Source: Neomoorella stamsii (GTDB lineage Bacteria; Bacillota; DSM-521; Neomoorellales; Neomoorellaceae). From it: a stretch of 64,000 nucleotides of DNA. Of the stretch, positions 36,394-45,315 are shown piece by piece. Within the stretch, counting starts at the first letter, position 1; the number at the start of each line of letters is the position of its first letter. The stretch lies in contig NZ_PVXL01000023.1 in the NCBI RefSeq assembly GCF_002995805.1, forward strand, positions 29,813 to 93,812, written 5' to 3'. Made by a program: the position numbers and the translations under genes. The notes below the pieces were generated by a model that was given only the letters and a program-made list of their open reading frames with translations, was not told where the DNA came from and searched no databases.

Positions 36394-36987
36394 ATGTTGG
36401 AACAATTGCGTGACGAATTAATTGAAGTTTGTCATGAAGTTTATAGACGCGGGCTTAGCAGCGGTTCCGGAGGTAATATCAGCGTCCGCATTCCGGATAG
36501 CGATTATGTCATTATTAAAAGAAGCGGCTGTTCCCTGGGCCGGGTTCAGGCGGTAGATTGTATACTAATAGACATAGACGGCAATTTGGTTGAAGGGCAG
36601 GGAAAACCGTCCAAAGAGATTAACTTTCATCTCGGTATTTATCGCTGCCGGCCGGAAGTGGGAGCTGTCCTCCATGCCCACCCGCCCTATGCTATTGCTT
36701 TTGCCAACACCTACGGATCCTTACCACTGGTTACAGTTTCCGCCCGGGCCTACCTGAAACAGGTGCCCAATGTACCGTTTGCCCAGCCAGGTTCAGAAGA
36801 ACTGGCGAGGCTGGTTATTGAGCAGTACCAGGATACCAGCATTAATACCATTACCATGGTTGAACACGGAGCGGTAACCGCAGGGAAAAACCTCTGGGAA
36901 GCCTATGATTTAATGGACTACCTGGAGGATAACGCCAAAATAGCCCTGGCAATGCTCCAGATTAAGGCTCTAGGGGGAAAATTATGA
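36394..36987 (+). CDS. class II aldolase (fuculose-1-phosphate aldolase-like)
   Basis: 197 residues. Zinc ligands H94 and H96 (LHAHPPYA) and H158 (VEHGA), with E75 (PSKEINFH) as the catalytic acid, match class II aldolases. GSGGNISVR binds phosphate. Between a phosphorylase and MtnA, the fitting reaction is cleavage of a 5-deoxy- or 5-methylthio-ribulose-1-phosphate to dihydroxyacetone phosphate and an aldehyde, the last step of the DHAP shunt (established for other bacteria; assignment here is inference). Overlaps mtnA by four bases. Confidence 0.85.
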   Translation: MLEQLRDELIEVCHEVYRRGLSSGSGGNISVRIPDSDYVIIKRSGCSLGRVQAVDCILIDIDGNLVEGQGKPSKEINFHLGIYRCRPEVGAVLHAHPPYAIAFANTYGSLPLVTVSARAYLKQVPNVPFAQPGSEELARLVIEQYQDTSINTITMVEHGAVTAGKNLWEAYDLMDYLEDNAKIALAMLQIKALGGKL

Positions 36988-38033
36988 CGCGACTGGTAAA
37001 TTCGCTGGTACAAGAATTAAGAGAGCGAGAATTACTCCTTCCCATCTGGGGTGAAGGTGAAAAGATTATTTTACTTGACCAGACCCAGTTACCCTTTAAG
37101 ACAGTTTACCTTGAAATTTATACCGTATCAGAGCTATGCACGGCCATTAAAGATATGACCATTCGTGGTTCCGGGGCCCTGGGGCTTGCCGGTGCCTGGG
37201 GAGCCTATCTGGCCAGTTTAAAGAACGACAACCTGGAAGCTTTACAAAGGGACCTGGTTGCCCTTAAAGCTACCCGGCCAACGGCAGTTAACCTGGCTAA
37301 AACCGTGGATGAAATCGGGACCGATCTAGATCCCCGGCAATTTAAAGAACAGGTAGTACAGCGGTTGATAGATATCGTCCACAGGCAGTTGAATTTCGAA
37401 CTAGCCCTGGGTGAGGCCGGTGCAGCCTTAATCCACGATGGGGATACCATTATGACCCATTGCCACTCTGGCGCCCTGGCCGGAGCCGGTTACGGTGGAC
37501 GTGCGTTATCTGTTATCAGGCGCGCCTGGGAACAGGGCAAAAAAATCAGCGTCCTAGTCAATGAAACCCGCCCCTTCCTACAGGGGGCGCGTATTACGGC
37601 CTGGGAGCTCAAACGCCTGGGTATTCCCTTTACCTTGATTACCGACAACATGTCGGGCTTTTGCCTGGAAAAGGGTATGGTTAATTTGGTGGTGGTAGGT
37701 TCGGACCGGGTGGCCCGTAACGGCGATCTGGCCAACAAGGTTGGGACGTACTTGCATGCTTTAGCAGCCCATGATAACAACGTGCCCTTTTACACGGCAA
37801 CTTCCAGCCATACCATTGATTTGAATACACCCAGCGGCGACACTATTCCGGTAGAGATGCGGCCTGCCGAAGAAGTGTTAACCCTGGCGGGACAGCCCAT
37901 CGCAGAACCTGGTACCAAAGCCCTCTATCCTGCCTTCGATATTACGCCCTATCGCTTGATTACCGGTATCATTACGGAAAAGGGTGTAATTTATCCACCA
38001 TATGAAAAGAACTTAGTTGAAATGTTTGGTTAA
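36984..38033 (+). CDS. mtnA: 5-methylthioribose-1-phosphate isomerase (MtnA)
   Basis: 349 residues, eIF2B-like fold. The phosphate-binding TIRGSGALG, catalytic C160 (MTHCHSG) and D241 (VVGSDRVARNGD) and the downstream GDLANKVGTY loop are all present. It converts 5-methylthio- or 5-deoxy-ribose-1-phosphate to the ribulose-1-phosphate. THCHSG replaces the usual THCNAG and IRGSGALG the usual IRGAPAIG, fitting a side branch specialised for another 5-substituent. Last intact gene of the first salvage operon. Confidence 0.9.
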   Translation: MTRLVNSLVQELRERELLLPIWGEGEKIILLDQTQLPFKTVYLEIYTVSELCTAIKDMTIRGSGALGLAGAWGAYLASLKNDNLEALQRDLVALKATRPTAVNLAKTVDEIGTDLDPRQFKEQVVQRLIDIVHRQLNFELALGEAGAALIHDGDTIMTHCHSGALAGAGYGGRALSVIRRAWEQGKKISVLVNETRPFLQGARITAWELKRLGIPFTLITDNMSGFCLEKGMVNLVVVGSDRVARNGDLANKVGTYLHALAAHDNNVPFYTATSSHTIDLNTPSGDTIPVEMRPAEEVLTLAGQPIAEPGTKALYPAFDITPYRLITGIITEKGVIYPPYEKNLVEMFG

Positions 38034-38051
38034 ATAGAAAGGGGAATTGAA

Positions 38052-38135
38052 ATGGAAAGCATGACCTCTCGTGAGCGTGTTTTAACGGCTTTAAGCCATC
38101 AAGTTCCAGATATGGAGATATACTCCGTAAATTAA
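38052..38135 (+). pseudogene. N-terminal remnant of a uroporphyrinogen decarboxylase-like (UroD/MtaA-type) gene
   Basis: A strong ribosome site (GAAAGGGGAATT) and ATG 38052 open a frame of 27 codons. Its MTSRERVLTALSHQVPD matches the usual N-terminus of UroD-superfamily methyltransferases (COG0407), then it ends in TAA. No continuation is seen downstream in any frame, so the rest has been deleted. The intact gene was probably part of the preceding operon. Confidence 0.65.
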
Positions 38136-38526
38136 AGATCTGGCTTAGAATTATTAATAATTTTCACTAGTATCTTCACCTCGTCCGTGGTAGAGTTTAT
38201 TTTCTAGTTACTTACTGAACTTTACCTGTTCGAGGTGAATTTATTTATCTTTCGGGTACTAATCTATATACGCAAGGCTTGCTTAAAAACAAGGTAAAAA
38301 ATTGAAAAGTTAAGATTATATAAAGAGGTATGGGAGAAGCCTGATAATAAGCTAAAAAATTTAAAAATAATTTACCCATAAAGGAGGAATTTAAACTTGA
38401 ATGTCGTATATTTTTATTAAAAAGATCGGGAAAAGGTTTATATACATAGCTAACTTGAATAATAAGATGAAAATTAAATATAAATGAGTATAATAAGCAA
38501 TTAAAACGTTATCATGGAGGAAATCA
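38136..38526. other. AT-rich decayed spacer between the two salvage blocks
   Basis: 391 bases of markedly AT-rich DNA. It holds an inverted repeat, TTCACCTCG (38175-38183) and CGAGGTGAA (38231-38239), followed by a T-rich tail; an orphan ribosome site AAGGAGGAA (38381-38389) with no real gene after it; a 28-codon frame (38401-38487, MSYIFIKKIGK...) unlike anything known to me; and promoter-like elements before the next LacI gene. With the UroD remnant it looks like a deletion scar. Confidence 0.6.
38455..38484 (+). promoter_or_regulatory. probable promoter of the second LacI-family gene
   Basis: TTGAAT (38455-38460), an 18-base spacer and TATAAA (38479-38484). A perfect TATAAT also occurs at 38489-38494. 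AACGTT (38505-38510), the core of many LacI-family operators, lies between these elements and the ribosome site and could mediate autorepression. The AT-rich context lowers confidence. Confidence 0.4.
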
Positions 38527-39576
38527 ATGGAGCCTACAATTAAGGATGTAGCCAAGCGAGCCCGAGTTTCTATTAGTACTGTTTCACGTGTTCTGAGCGG
38601 TAATGGGCGGGTAACAGAAGAAACCAGGCAACGAGTATTACGGGCGGTAGAGAGTCTTAATTATCAACCTAATTTACTGGCTCAAAGCCTTAAGAAAAGA
38701 AGGAGTCATACTTTGGGATTGGTTGTCCAAAATATAGCTAATCCTTTTTTCCCCGATATCGTAAGGGGAGTAGAAGAAAAAGCTCAGGAATACGGGTACG
38801 ACGTCTTTCTTTGCGATAACCGGAAGGATTTCCAAAGGGGTCTTGCCCACCTGGATGTTTTACAGAAGCGAGGTGTGGATGGGATTATTTACTCATCCAT
38901 GGGAAGATTAATCGAGCCGATACTTGCTTTTAAAATAATGCAACTTTCCGAGGCGGGCATACCGGTAGTTCTGCTTTGGCGGCAGCCGCCCGGGATTAAT
39001 ATTCCGATGGTTTATAACGATGAAAAAGGTGGAGCTTATAAAGCCACAACTCATTTGATAAGCCTTGGTCACCGGAGAATTGCTTTTATCGGTGGTTTTC
39101 AAGATTCCTTGGTGACAAAGGAAAGATTTGAAGGCTATTGCCTGGCTTTAGAAAAGAACGGTTTATCATTTGATCAAAGTTTAGTAACTTATAGTGACTT
39201 TGAAGTTAATGGTGGCCGGGAGGCTGCCCGGCATTTGTTGACCCGAGATTTGCCTCCAACAGCTATTTTTACCGCCAATGACTTGATGGCCATAGGCGTC
39301 TTAATGGCAGCCAAACAACTAAACAAAAAAGTGCCAGAAGATTTGGCCGTGGTAGGGTTTGATGGCATTCCTTTTACGGAATATACCGATCCTCCGCTTA
39401 CTACAGTTTGTGTTCCCAGGTATGAAATGGGTCTGATAGCCGTAGAAAAGCTCCTTGAACAAATGGGCGAGAAGGAAGATTCCAGCAGTGATAGTATTAT
39501 GCTCGAAAGCCACCTGGTAATCAGAGGCTCTTGTGGTGCGGTCGAAGGCAAGGTAATTAGTGGAGCACTTTCGTGA
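38527..39576 (+). CDS. LacI/GalR-family transcriptional regulator (second)
   Basis: 349 residues: headpiece TIKDVAKRARVSISTVSRVLS, hinge helix NLLAQSLKKRR, and sensor domain with LGLVVQNIANPFFPDIVRG and FTANDLMAIGVLMAAKQ. It is a paralogue of the regulator at 28956, with a similar layout but a different recognition helix (ARVSIS against AGVSIS), so it should read a different operator. ATGGAGGAAATC precedes the ATG. It heads the block of ABC importer and phosphoesterase genes and probably controls it. Confidence 0.9.
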   Translation: MEPTIKDVAKRARVSISTVSRVLSGNGRVTEETRQRVLRAVESLNYQPNLLAQSLKKRRSHTLGLVVQNIANPFFPDIVRGVEEKAQEYGYDVFLCDNRKDFQRGLAHLDVLQKRGVDGIIYSSMGRLIEPILAFKIMQLSEAGIPVVLLWRQPPGINIPMVYNDEKGGAYKATTHLISLGHRRIAFIGGFQDSLVTKERFEGYCLALEKNGLSFDQSLVTYSDFEVNGGREAARHLLTRDLPPTAIFTANDLMAIGVLMAAKQLNKKVPEDLAVVGFDGIPFTEYTDPPLTTVCVPRYEMGLIAVEKLLEQMGEKEDSSSDSIMLESHLVIRGSCGAVEGKVISGALS

Positions 39577-39623
39577 GATTAAATGAGTATGTTTTGAATG
39601 TTACATTGGCAAAGGAGGGATGC

Positions 39624-39695
39624 TTGGCAAAAATATTTTGTACTTTACCTAAAGTTTCTGTGGAGAGCCGGAAACAAAAAGAATTTAAAATTTAG
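39624..39695 (+). CDS. possible 23-residue leader peptide
   Basis: TTG 39624 lies four bases after a strong AAAGGAGGG. The frame of 23 codons (MAKIFCTLPKVSVESRKQ...) stops at TAG just before the next ribosome site. It could be a translated leader of the importer operon or the relic of a lost gene start. No family recognised. Confidence 0.25.
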   Translation: MAKIFCTLPKVSVESRKQKEFKI

Positions 39696-39709
39696 AAGGA
39701 GGGTGTTTT

Positions 39710-40819
39710 ATGGCTAAATTAGATAAAATAACTTTTTTGGATGCAAGTTTATCTAGGCGAGATTTTTTACGCCATAGTATTTATATGGGAGCACTCTTAG
39801 CAGGGGGCAGTACTCTGGCAGGTTTGCTGGCGGGATGTGGTACGACAGCACCAACTTCACCAACCTCATCAGGCAGTTCTAAGAGTATTGAACAAATAAA
39901 AATTCAGTTGAACTGGGTTAAAGATGTAGAATCCGCCGGAATGTGGGCTGCAATGGAGAAGGGTTATTACAAAGAAGAAGGGCTTGAAGTTGAAGTTGTT
40001 CCCGGGGGGCCCCAAGTAGATCCTACGACCGTGGTAGCCGGAGGGGGTTACTTGTTAGGGCGAGCTGCGAATACTACAAATCATGTTAAAGCACGTTTGC
40101 AAGGAGTTCCTGTAAAAAGTTTTGCTACAACCTTTCAAAGAATCCCTTCAGGCCTGATGAGCCTGGCTAAAAATCCTGTCAAATCAGTAAAAGATGCAGT
40201 AGGAAAACGCATTGGTTTACAGACTGGAGCCCGGGGAGCCTGGGCGGTGATCTTACGGAAAGCAGGCCTTACCGAAGATCAAATGCAAATTGTAAATGTA
40301 GGTGTAGACCCTACACCTCTGGCAACTGGACAAGTCGATGCCTACTGGTGTTATGTCACCAATCAGCCCCTGGCCCTGAAAGCTAAAGGGATAGATGTTT
40401 ATGTTCTTCCCGCTGAAGAGATGGGCTATGTGGCTTATGGTGATTTCTTCTTTACCACCGAGGATATCTTAAAGAACCAAAAAGACCTGGTAATAAGATG
40501 GTTGCGGGCAACAATTCGCGGTTTTGAATATAACGAAAAGCACCCAGAGGAAATAGCCAGGCTGACGGTAGAGAAATACGGGGCTCCAGGGTTGAAAGTT
40601 GAGCACCAGATTGAGGTCAATAAGGCGCAAATTCCTTTAATGAAGTCACCCCTGACAGAAAAGAAAGGGCTTTGTTGGATGGAAAGTAGCGTTTGGCAAC
40701 AAGCAGTTACCGATTTGCTGGCTACCGGTCAGATTGATAAGCCCATATCTGTTGATGAATTAATGACGTTGGAAATATTGGACAAGGTTTATAATGGCAA
40801 GAATTATATTCCTATCTAA
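39710..40819 (+). CDS. Tat-exported lipoprotein, THI5/NMT1-like ABC substrate-binding protein
   Basis: 369 residues. The N-terminus has a twin-arginine motif (SRRDFLR, R16-R17), a hydrophobic stretch and a lipobox with C43 (LLAGC), so it should be folded before export and then lipid-anchored. The mature part is an NMT1/SsuA/ThiY-like binding protein: LNWVKDVESAGMWAAMEKGYY and a EEGLEVEVVPGG loop. Relatives bind pyrimidine precursors, riboflavin, sulfonates or nitrate. Tat export hints that it may fold around a cofactor or very fast. Ligand unknown; it starts a complete ABC importer. Confidence 0.85.
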   Translation: MAKLDKITFLDASLSRRDFLRHSIYMGALLAGGSTLAGLLAGCGTTAPTSPTSSGSSKSIEQIKIQLNWVKDVESAGMWAAMEKGYYKEEGLEVEVVPGGPQVDPTTVVAGGGYLLGRAANTTNHVKARLQGVPVKSFATTFQRIPSGLMSLAKNPVKSVKDAVGKRIGLQTGARGAWAVILRKAGLTEDQMQIVNVGVDPTPLATGQVDAYWCYVTNQPLALKAKGIDVYVLPAEEMGYVAYGDFFFTTEDILKNQKDLVIRWLRATIRGFEYNEKHPEEIARLTVEKYGAPGLKVEHQIEVNKAQIPLMKSPLTEKKGLCWMESSVWQQAVTDLLATGQIDKPISVDELMTLEILDKVYNGKNYIPI

Positions 40820-40864
40820 ATCATAGATATGTACTTACATTAAAGTGAAATGAGGGGATTACCC

Positions 40865-41641
40865 TTGGAATTAAGCATTGAACTAAAAAATGTGACAAAA
40901 CAATTTAATTTAGAGAGTGGTGATTTACTAGCAGTAGATGATGTTACTTTTAGTGTTGGTGCTAAAGAATTTGTTTCATTAGTTGGACCCTCAGGCTGTG
41001 GCAAGTCGACGGTTTTGCGCATGGTGGCCGGGCTAATTGAGCCCACGCGAGGTGAAGTAAAAGTATTAGGGAAGGCTCCTGATTACTGTCGCAAACAGAG
41101 ATTTTTTGGCTGGGTAGCTCAAGATCCAGTGCTCTTACCCTGGCGTAATGTCCTGGCCAATGTATGCCTGCCCTTGGAGGTAGCGGGACGCTTAGATAAA
41201 GCTTCGACGGAGAAGGCTCAAAGTCTTCTCCGTCTGGTAGGCTTAGAGGGTTTTGAAAGGGCGCTTCCCAAGCAACTTTCTGGAGGGATGAAGCAAAGAG
41301 TTGCTATAGCAAGGGCTTTGGTATTGGAACCCTCGATTCTCCTTTTTGATGAGCCATTTGGGGCATTGGATGAAATAACCAGACAGCGGATGAATCTGGA
41401 ACTATTGCGTATCTGGAGTGAAACAAGTGCCGCAGCCCTGCTCGTTACCCATAGTATTGCGGAAGCTATTTTTCTTTCCGATCGCGTGGTTGTCATGTCT
41501 CCACGACCGGGACGAGTTAAAGCTGACATAAAAATAGATTTGCCGCGACCGCGTACGACAGATATGTTACGAAGCCAGGAATTTTTTAACTACACCAACT
41601 CGCTTACTGAAGCCCTTTTCCATGGTGAGAGGGGGGCTTAA
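40865..41641 (+). CDS. ABC transporter ATPase (SsuB/TauB/ThiZ-like)
   Basis: 258 residues from TTG 40865, seven bases after GAGGGG; ATG 40850 lies upstream of that site. Walker A GPSGCGKST, Q-loop AQDPVLLPWRN, signature LSGGMKQRVAIARAL, Walker B ILLFDEPFGALDE and the switch histidine in VTHSIAEA. Type and order match nitrate/sulfonate/THI5-type importers. Confidence 0.92.
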   Translation: MELSIELKNVTKQFNLESGDLLAVDDVTFSVGAKEFVSLVGPSGCGKSTVLRMVAGLIEPTRGEVKVLGKAPDYCRKQRFFGWVAQDPVLLPWRNVLANVCLPLEVAGRLDKASTEKAQSLLRLVGLEGFERALPKQLSGGMKQRVAIARALVLEPSILLFDEPFGALDEITRQRMNLELLRIWSETSAAALLVTHSIAEAIFLSDRVVVMSPRPGRVKADIKIDLPRPRTTDMLRSQEFFNYTNSLTEALFHGERGA

Positions 41642-41646
41642 ATAGT

Positions 41647-42414
41647 ATGCTATTACGGCTAAAAAGTAGCCTGAGTACATTGTTTATTATCCTGTTAGTA
41701 TCAGCATGGGAGCTAATTTTCCACCTTACGCATTCTCAAGGGTTAGCCGTTCCTGCTCCGAGTGAAATTATTCGTGCTCTATTTGGTAATTTCTCTGTGT
41801 TTATAAGTAATTTACCCCCAACAATAATTGAGGCAGTTGGAGGATTTATTCTTGGCAATTTAATTGGCATATTAGTTGCCGTTATATTTGTCCGTTATCG
41901 TAATATAGAGGAAACTTTGTTTCCTTTAGTGGTATTGCTCCACAGTATACCTGCACTCGCTATAATACCCATTTTGATAATCTGGTTTGGTAACGGGTAT
42001 GCCTCAAAAGTGGCCTTAACGACCTTGGTTTCCTTTTTTCCAACCCTGGTTAACATGGTGAAAGGGTTAAAATCAGTCAATCGCCAGACTTTAGAAATGA
42101 TGACCGTATTGGGGGCAAAAGAGTCTACCGTATTTTGGAAAGTAAGACTACCTTCATCATTACCCTATCTTTTTGCAGGTTTTAAAATTGCAGCTCCAGC
42201 CAGCGTCCTGGGAGCTGTAGTAGCAGAATGGCTTGGTGCTCGCCGAGGAATAGGTTTTTTGATGTTGTGGGAAATGTTTAATTATGAACCACCGATGCTG
42301 TGGGCAGCAATGTTAATCAGCGCCCTCCTTACGATGTCAAGTTTCTTTATACTATCTGTGCTAGAGAAATTAGTTATCCCCTGGCATGAATCAGTGACCC
42401 AAGGAGGGAGGTAG
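41647..42414 (+). CDS. ABC transporter permease (SsuC-like, first)
   Basis: A 255-residue inner-membrane protein with about six helices and the EAA-type coupling loop MTVLGAKESTVFWKVRLPSSLPYLFAG region. It starts five bases after the ATPase gene. The pair of non-identical permeases implies a heterodimeric channel. Confidence 0.9.
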   Translation: MLLRLKSSLSTLFIILLVSAWELIFHLTHSQGLAVPAPSEIIRALFGNFSVFISNLPPTIIEAVGGFILGNLIGILVAVIFVRYRNIEETLFPLVVLLHSIPALAIIPILIIWFGNGYASKVALTTLVSFFPTLVNMVKGLKSVNRQTLEMMTVLGAKESTVFWKVRLPSSLPYLFAGFKIAAPASVLGAVVAEWLGARRGIGFLMLWEMFNYEPPMLWAAMLISALLTMSSFFILSVLEKLVIPWHESVTQGGR

Positions 42415-42420
42415 GTACTA

Positions 42421-43218
42421 ATGATTCAAAAAGAGATAGCGGGCAAAGACTACTATTACAAAATACCAAGTTGGACAAAGGCTTTATTGGCCCTGATCAT
42501 TATATTACTGATGTTACAACTGGTTAGTACAGGTTTTAAAATACCACAATATATTATCCCGGCCCCATTATTGATTTTCAAATCCATTCTCGCAAGTCAT
42601 CAGATGTTGTTAAAACAATTACGAATTACCTTATTTGAAGCTGTTACAGGTTTTTTAATCGGTAATTTTACAGCCATCCTTTTAGCTGTCTTGTTTGTTA
42701 ATTATCGCTTGATTGAAAAAACTCTACTTCCGATTGCTATTGCCTTGAGAAGTATACCTATTGTAGCTATTACACCCGTTATAACCCTGGCCCTTGGCCG
42801 AGGTTATGCTACTACTATTTCCATTGTGGTGTTAATAGTATTTTTCCCTACCTTAGTTAATACTACCCAGGGATTACGCTCTGTTAGTCAGGAAGCAGAA
42901 GAGCTATTTGCTGTCCTGGCAGCTACTAAAAATCAATCCTTTTACTTGTTGAGGCTTCCTACTGCTTTACCCTATCTTTTTTCTGCACTAAGAGTTACCG
43001 GGCCAGGAAGTATTATCGGTGCTTTAGTTGCCGAGTGGGTAGCCACAGACAGGGGGATAGGTTATTTCATTTTAGATGCTCAGAGTCAATGGCAGTTTAC
43101 CCTGCTATGGTCCGCAATCATCATTGCAACTTTAATGGCTGTAACAGCCTTTGGGCTCGTAGGGGTAACCGAAAAATATCTTTTAAGCTGGCACGAATCA
43201 TTAAACGAAGAGGCTTAA
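42421..43218 (+). CDS. ABC transporter permease (SsuC-like, second)
   Basis: 265 residues, about six helices, with the LFAVLAATKNQSFYLLRLPT coupling loop and the GSIIGALVAEWVATDRGIGYF segment of this family. Diverged paralogue of the preceding permease. Completes the importer before the first phosphoesterase gene. Confidence 0.9.
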   Translation: MIQKEIAGKDYYYKIPSWTKALLALIIILLMLQLVSTGFKIPQYIIPAPLLIFKSILASHQMLLKQLRITLFEAVTGFLIGNFTAILLAVLFVNYRLIEKTLLPIAIALRSIPIVAITPVITLALGRGYATTISIVVLIVFFPTLVNTTQGLRSVSQEAEELFAVLAATKNQSFYLLRLPTALPYLFSALRVTGPGSIIGALVAEWVATDRGIGYFILDAQSQWQFTLLWSAIIIATLMAVTAFGLVGVTEKYLLSWHESLNEEA

Positions 43219-43275
43219 TTAGGCATAATCAGCAATTAGCCGTAACTGTAACTGCACTTTGTGGGAGGGTATTAA

Positions 43276-45312
43276 ATGAAAAAAGTATATCTTATTGGGC
43301 TTGATGCCATGATTATGCCCCTGGCCCAACGCTTTATTCGCGAAGGAGTAATGCCTAACTTACAAAGGATCGCCGCCCATGGGTCAGTAAATGAAATCCT
43401 TCCTTCTTTACCTGTTTGGACTCCTACTAATTGGGCTACGCTGGCGACGGGGGCTGATACGGGGACCCACGGCGTCACTGGCTGGCAAGTAGTTTTACCC
43501 AATGGCGAGACCATTAATTCTTTTAATTCTTTAGCACTTAAGGCGGAGACAATTTGGGAAGCGGCGGAAAAAGGAGGGATAAAAAGCGCCTGCTTTCACT
43601 ACCCGGCCTCCATGCCCTCGAGGGTCAAAAATGGATTTATCGTAGACGGCTGTGGCACCCCGGGCAGGTTATCTCCTTTTCAAATAGCCCAGTCTAAGGG
43701 TTATGCCACCATGGACGGCCTAAAAGATACCGAACGCCTTCAACTAAACCTTGCCTGTGGTTGGGAAAATTTGCCTGCCTCTGCTTTACCACCCTTAGCA
43801 GCATGTTTTTCGATCAAGATTTTTCGAGGTCAAGGCGAAGACCAGGAATTATATTTCTTGATTATTGCTAGTACGGAGGGAGGATATGACACCGTTTGGC
43901 TTTGCTCTCGGCCTGACGGTAACACCAAATTAGCGGAAGCAAAGGCTAAAGAATGGTCAAACTGGGTATTCCAGCCGTTCGTATTTCGGGATAAACAAGA
44001 GATAGGAACATTTCGTTTTAAAGTAATGGAATTGTCCCCGGATGCAAAAAATCTACGGATTTATCGTTCCCAGGTTATGCCAACTCGAGGGTTTACCGAG
44101 CCGGAAGAATTAGCTACGGAGCTAATCGAAAAGTTTGGTCCTTATCAAGAACATGCGTCGCATTTCACCTATACTGACTCCATTGGCGATTTTGAAACAG
44201 CCCTGGAAGAAGCTGAATATCAGGCCCAGTGGATTGCTAAAGCTGGATCTTATCTAATGCGGGAAAAGGGAGCTCGCCTTTTTTACTGGCACTGGCACTG
44301 GCTCGACCATATAACCCATATTCATTTATCTGGAATAGATCCCGTTTCACCTCTTTTTCGGGAAGAAGAGTACGAAATACATCTCGATCACCTGCGGCGG
44401 AGTTACATGGTAGCGGATCAAGCGATAGGTACTATTTTAGCAGGGATGGGCCCGGAAGATTATATCATTGTTGTTTCTGATCACGGCAATGCTCCTGACG
44501 TCCGGATGGTTGACATGCAAAGGTTTCTATATGAAAAAGGTTTCCTTTATGCGAAGGATGATTCGGTGATAGTTAACCGCCGGATCCGGGCGGATCAAAT
44601 TGACTGGGAAAAGACTAAGGCTTACCAAAAGCCCGGTATGCCTGGCCTCGAACTCTTTATCAATGCTACTCCAGGGACAAAACGTTATGAAGATATCCGG
44701 GAAGATTTAATCCGGGAACTGCGCACCTGGGTTGATCCCAAAACCGGACGCTGTCCTATTGCCATTGCTTTACGTAAAGAAGATGCAGCCATATTAGGTT
44801 TTTGGGGCGAAAGTATCGGCGATGTAATTATTGTTTTTGAAAGGGGTTATGCCTGGGGCTTTACAGCCAGGGGTACAGTTCTTGGTGATCCCCTGGATAC
44901 AATTGGTCTAGAAAATACCAGCGCATTTGGTGCCGACCGGGGAGCCCATCACGGTCCCCAACTGCCAACCACCCACACCGAAGTTAGTTCTAATATGGCG
45001 GCTTTATTTATTATGGGACCTGGTATTAAAAAAGGTTATAGCCGTCCAGTCCATAAGCTCGGTTACATTAGAATGATCGATATCGTCCCCACCATTTGTT
45101 ACCTGCTGGGAATTAAGCCCCCGGCCCAGAGCCAGGGTGCAGTCGCTTACGACATCCTGGAAGGTAACGCGGCGGACCGCCACCTGCTACCTGAGTTAAC
45201 GCCAGAACAAGTCAAAAATGTTAAAGGAGTGGCCGACATTTGGAACAGCAAAAATTACCGTGAGTTGATAGAAGGGCAAAGAGAAGGGAAATATAGAAGT
45301 TTGGGGGTTTAA
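43276..45312 (+). CDS. alkaline-phosphatase-superfamily phosphoesterase, COG3379-like (copy 1)
   Basis: 678 residues with no signal peptide. Metal and nucleophile sites typical of type I phosphodiesterase/nucleotide pyrophosphatase proteins are visible: LIGLDAM (D10), T49 four residues before W53 in WTPTNWATL, GTHGVTGW, HWHWLDHITH, and VVSDHGN. A C-terminal NIDIVPT-type segment (MIDIVPTICYLLG) closes the domain. Between residues about 150 and 330 lies an insert shared by all four copies, containing WSNWVFQPF, LSPD and YRSQVMPTRGF. It probably hydrolyses a phosphomono- or diester of the imported compound in the cytoplasm. This copy has a diverged C-terminal third (ELFINATPGTKRY replaces the NLKGR-type loop). 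Confidence 0.85.
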   Translation: MKKVYLIGLDAMIMPLAQRFIREGVMPNLQRIAAHGSVNEILPSLPVWTPTNWATLATGADTGTHGVTGWQVVLPNGETINSFNSLALKAETIWEAAEKGGIKSACFHYPASMPSRVKNGFIVDGCGTPGRLSPFQIAQSKGYATMDGLKDTERLQLNLACGWENLPASALPPLAACFSIKIFRGQGEDQELYFLIIASTEGGYDTVWLCSRPDGNTKLAEAKAKEWSNWVFQPFVFRDKQEIGTFRFKVMELSPDAKNLRIYRSQVMPTRGFTEPEELATELIEKFGPYQEHASHFTYTDSIGDFETALEEAEYQAQWIAKAGSYLMREKGARLFYWHWHWLDHITHIHLSGIDPVSPLFREEEYEIHLDHLRRSYMVADQAIGTILAGMGPEDYIIVVSDHGNAPDVRMVDMQRFLYEKGFLYAKDDSVIVNRRIRADQIDWEKTKAYQKPGMPGLELFINATPGTKRYEDIREDLIRELRTWVDPKTGRCPIAIALRKEDAAILGFWGESIGDVIIVFERGYAWGFTARGTVLGDPLDTIGLENTSAFGADRGAHHGPQLPTTHTEVSSNMAALFIMGPGIKKGYSRPVHKLGYIRMIDIVPTICYLLGIKPPAQSQGAVAYDILEGNAADRHLLPELTPEQVKNVKGVADIWNSKNYRELIEGQREGKYRSLGV

Positions 45313-45315
45313 GGC

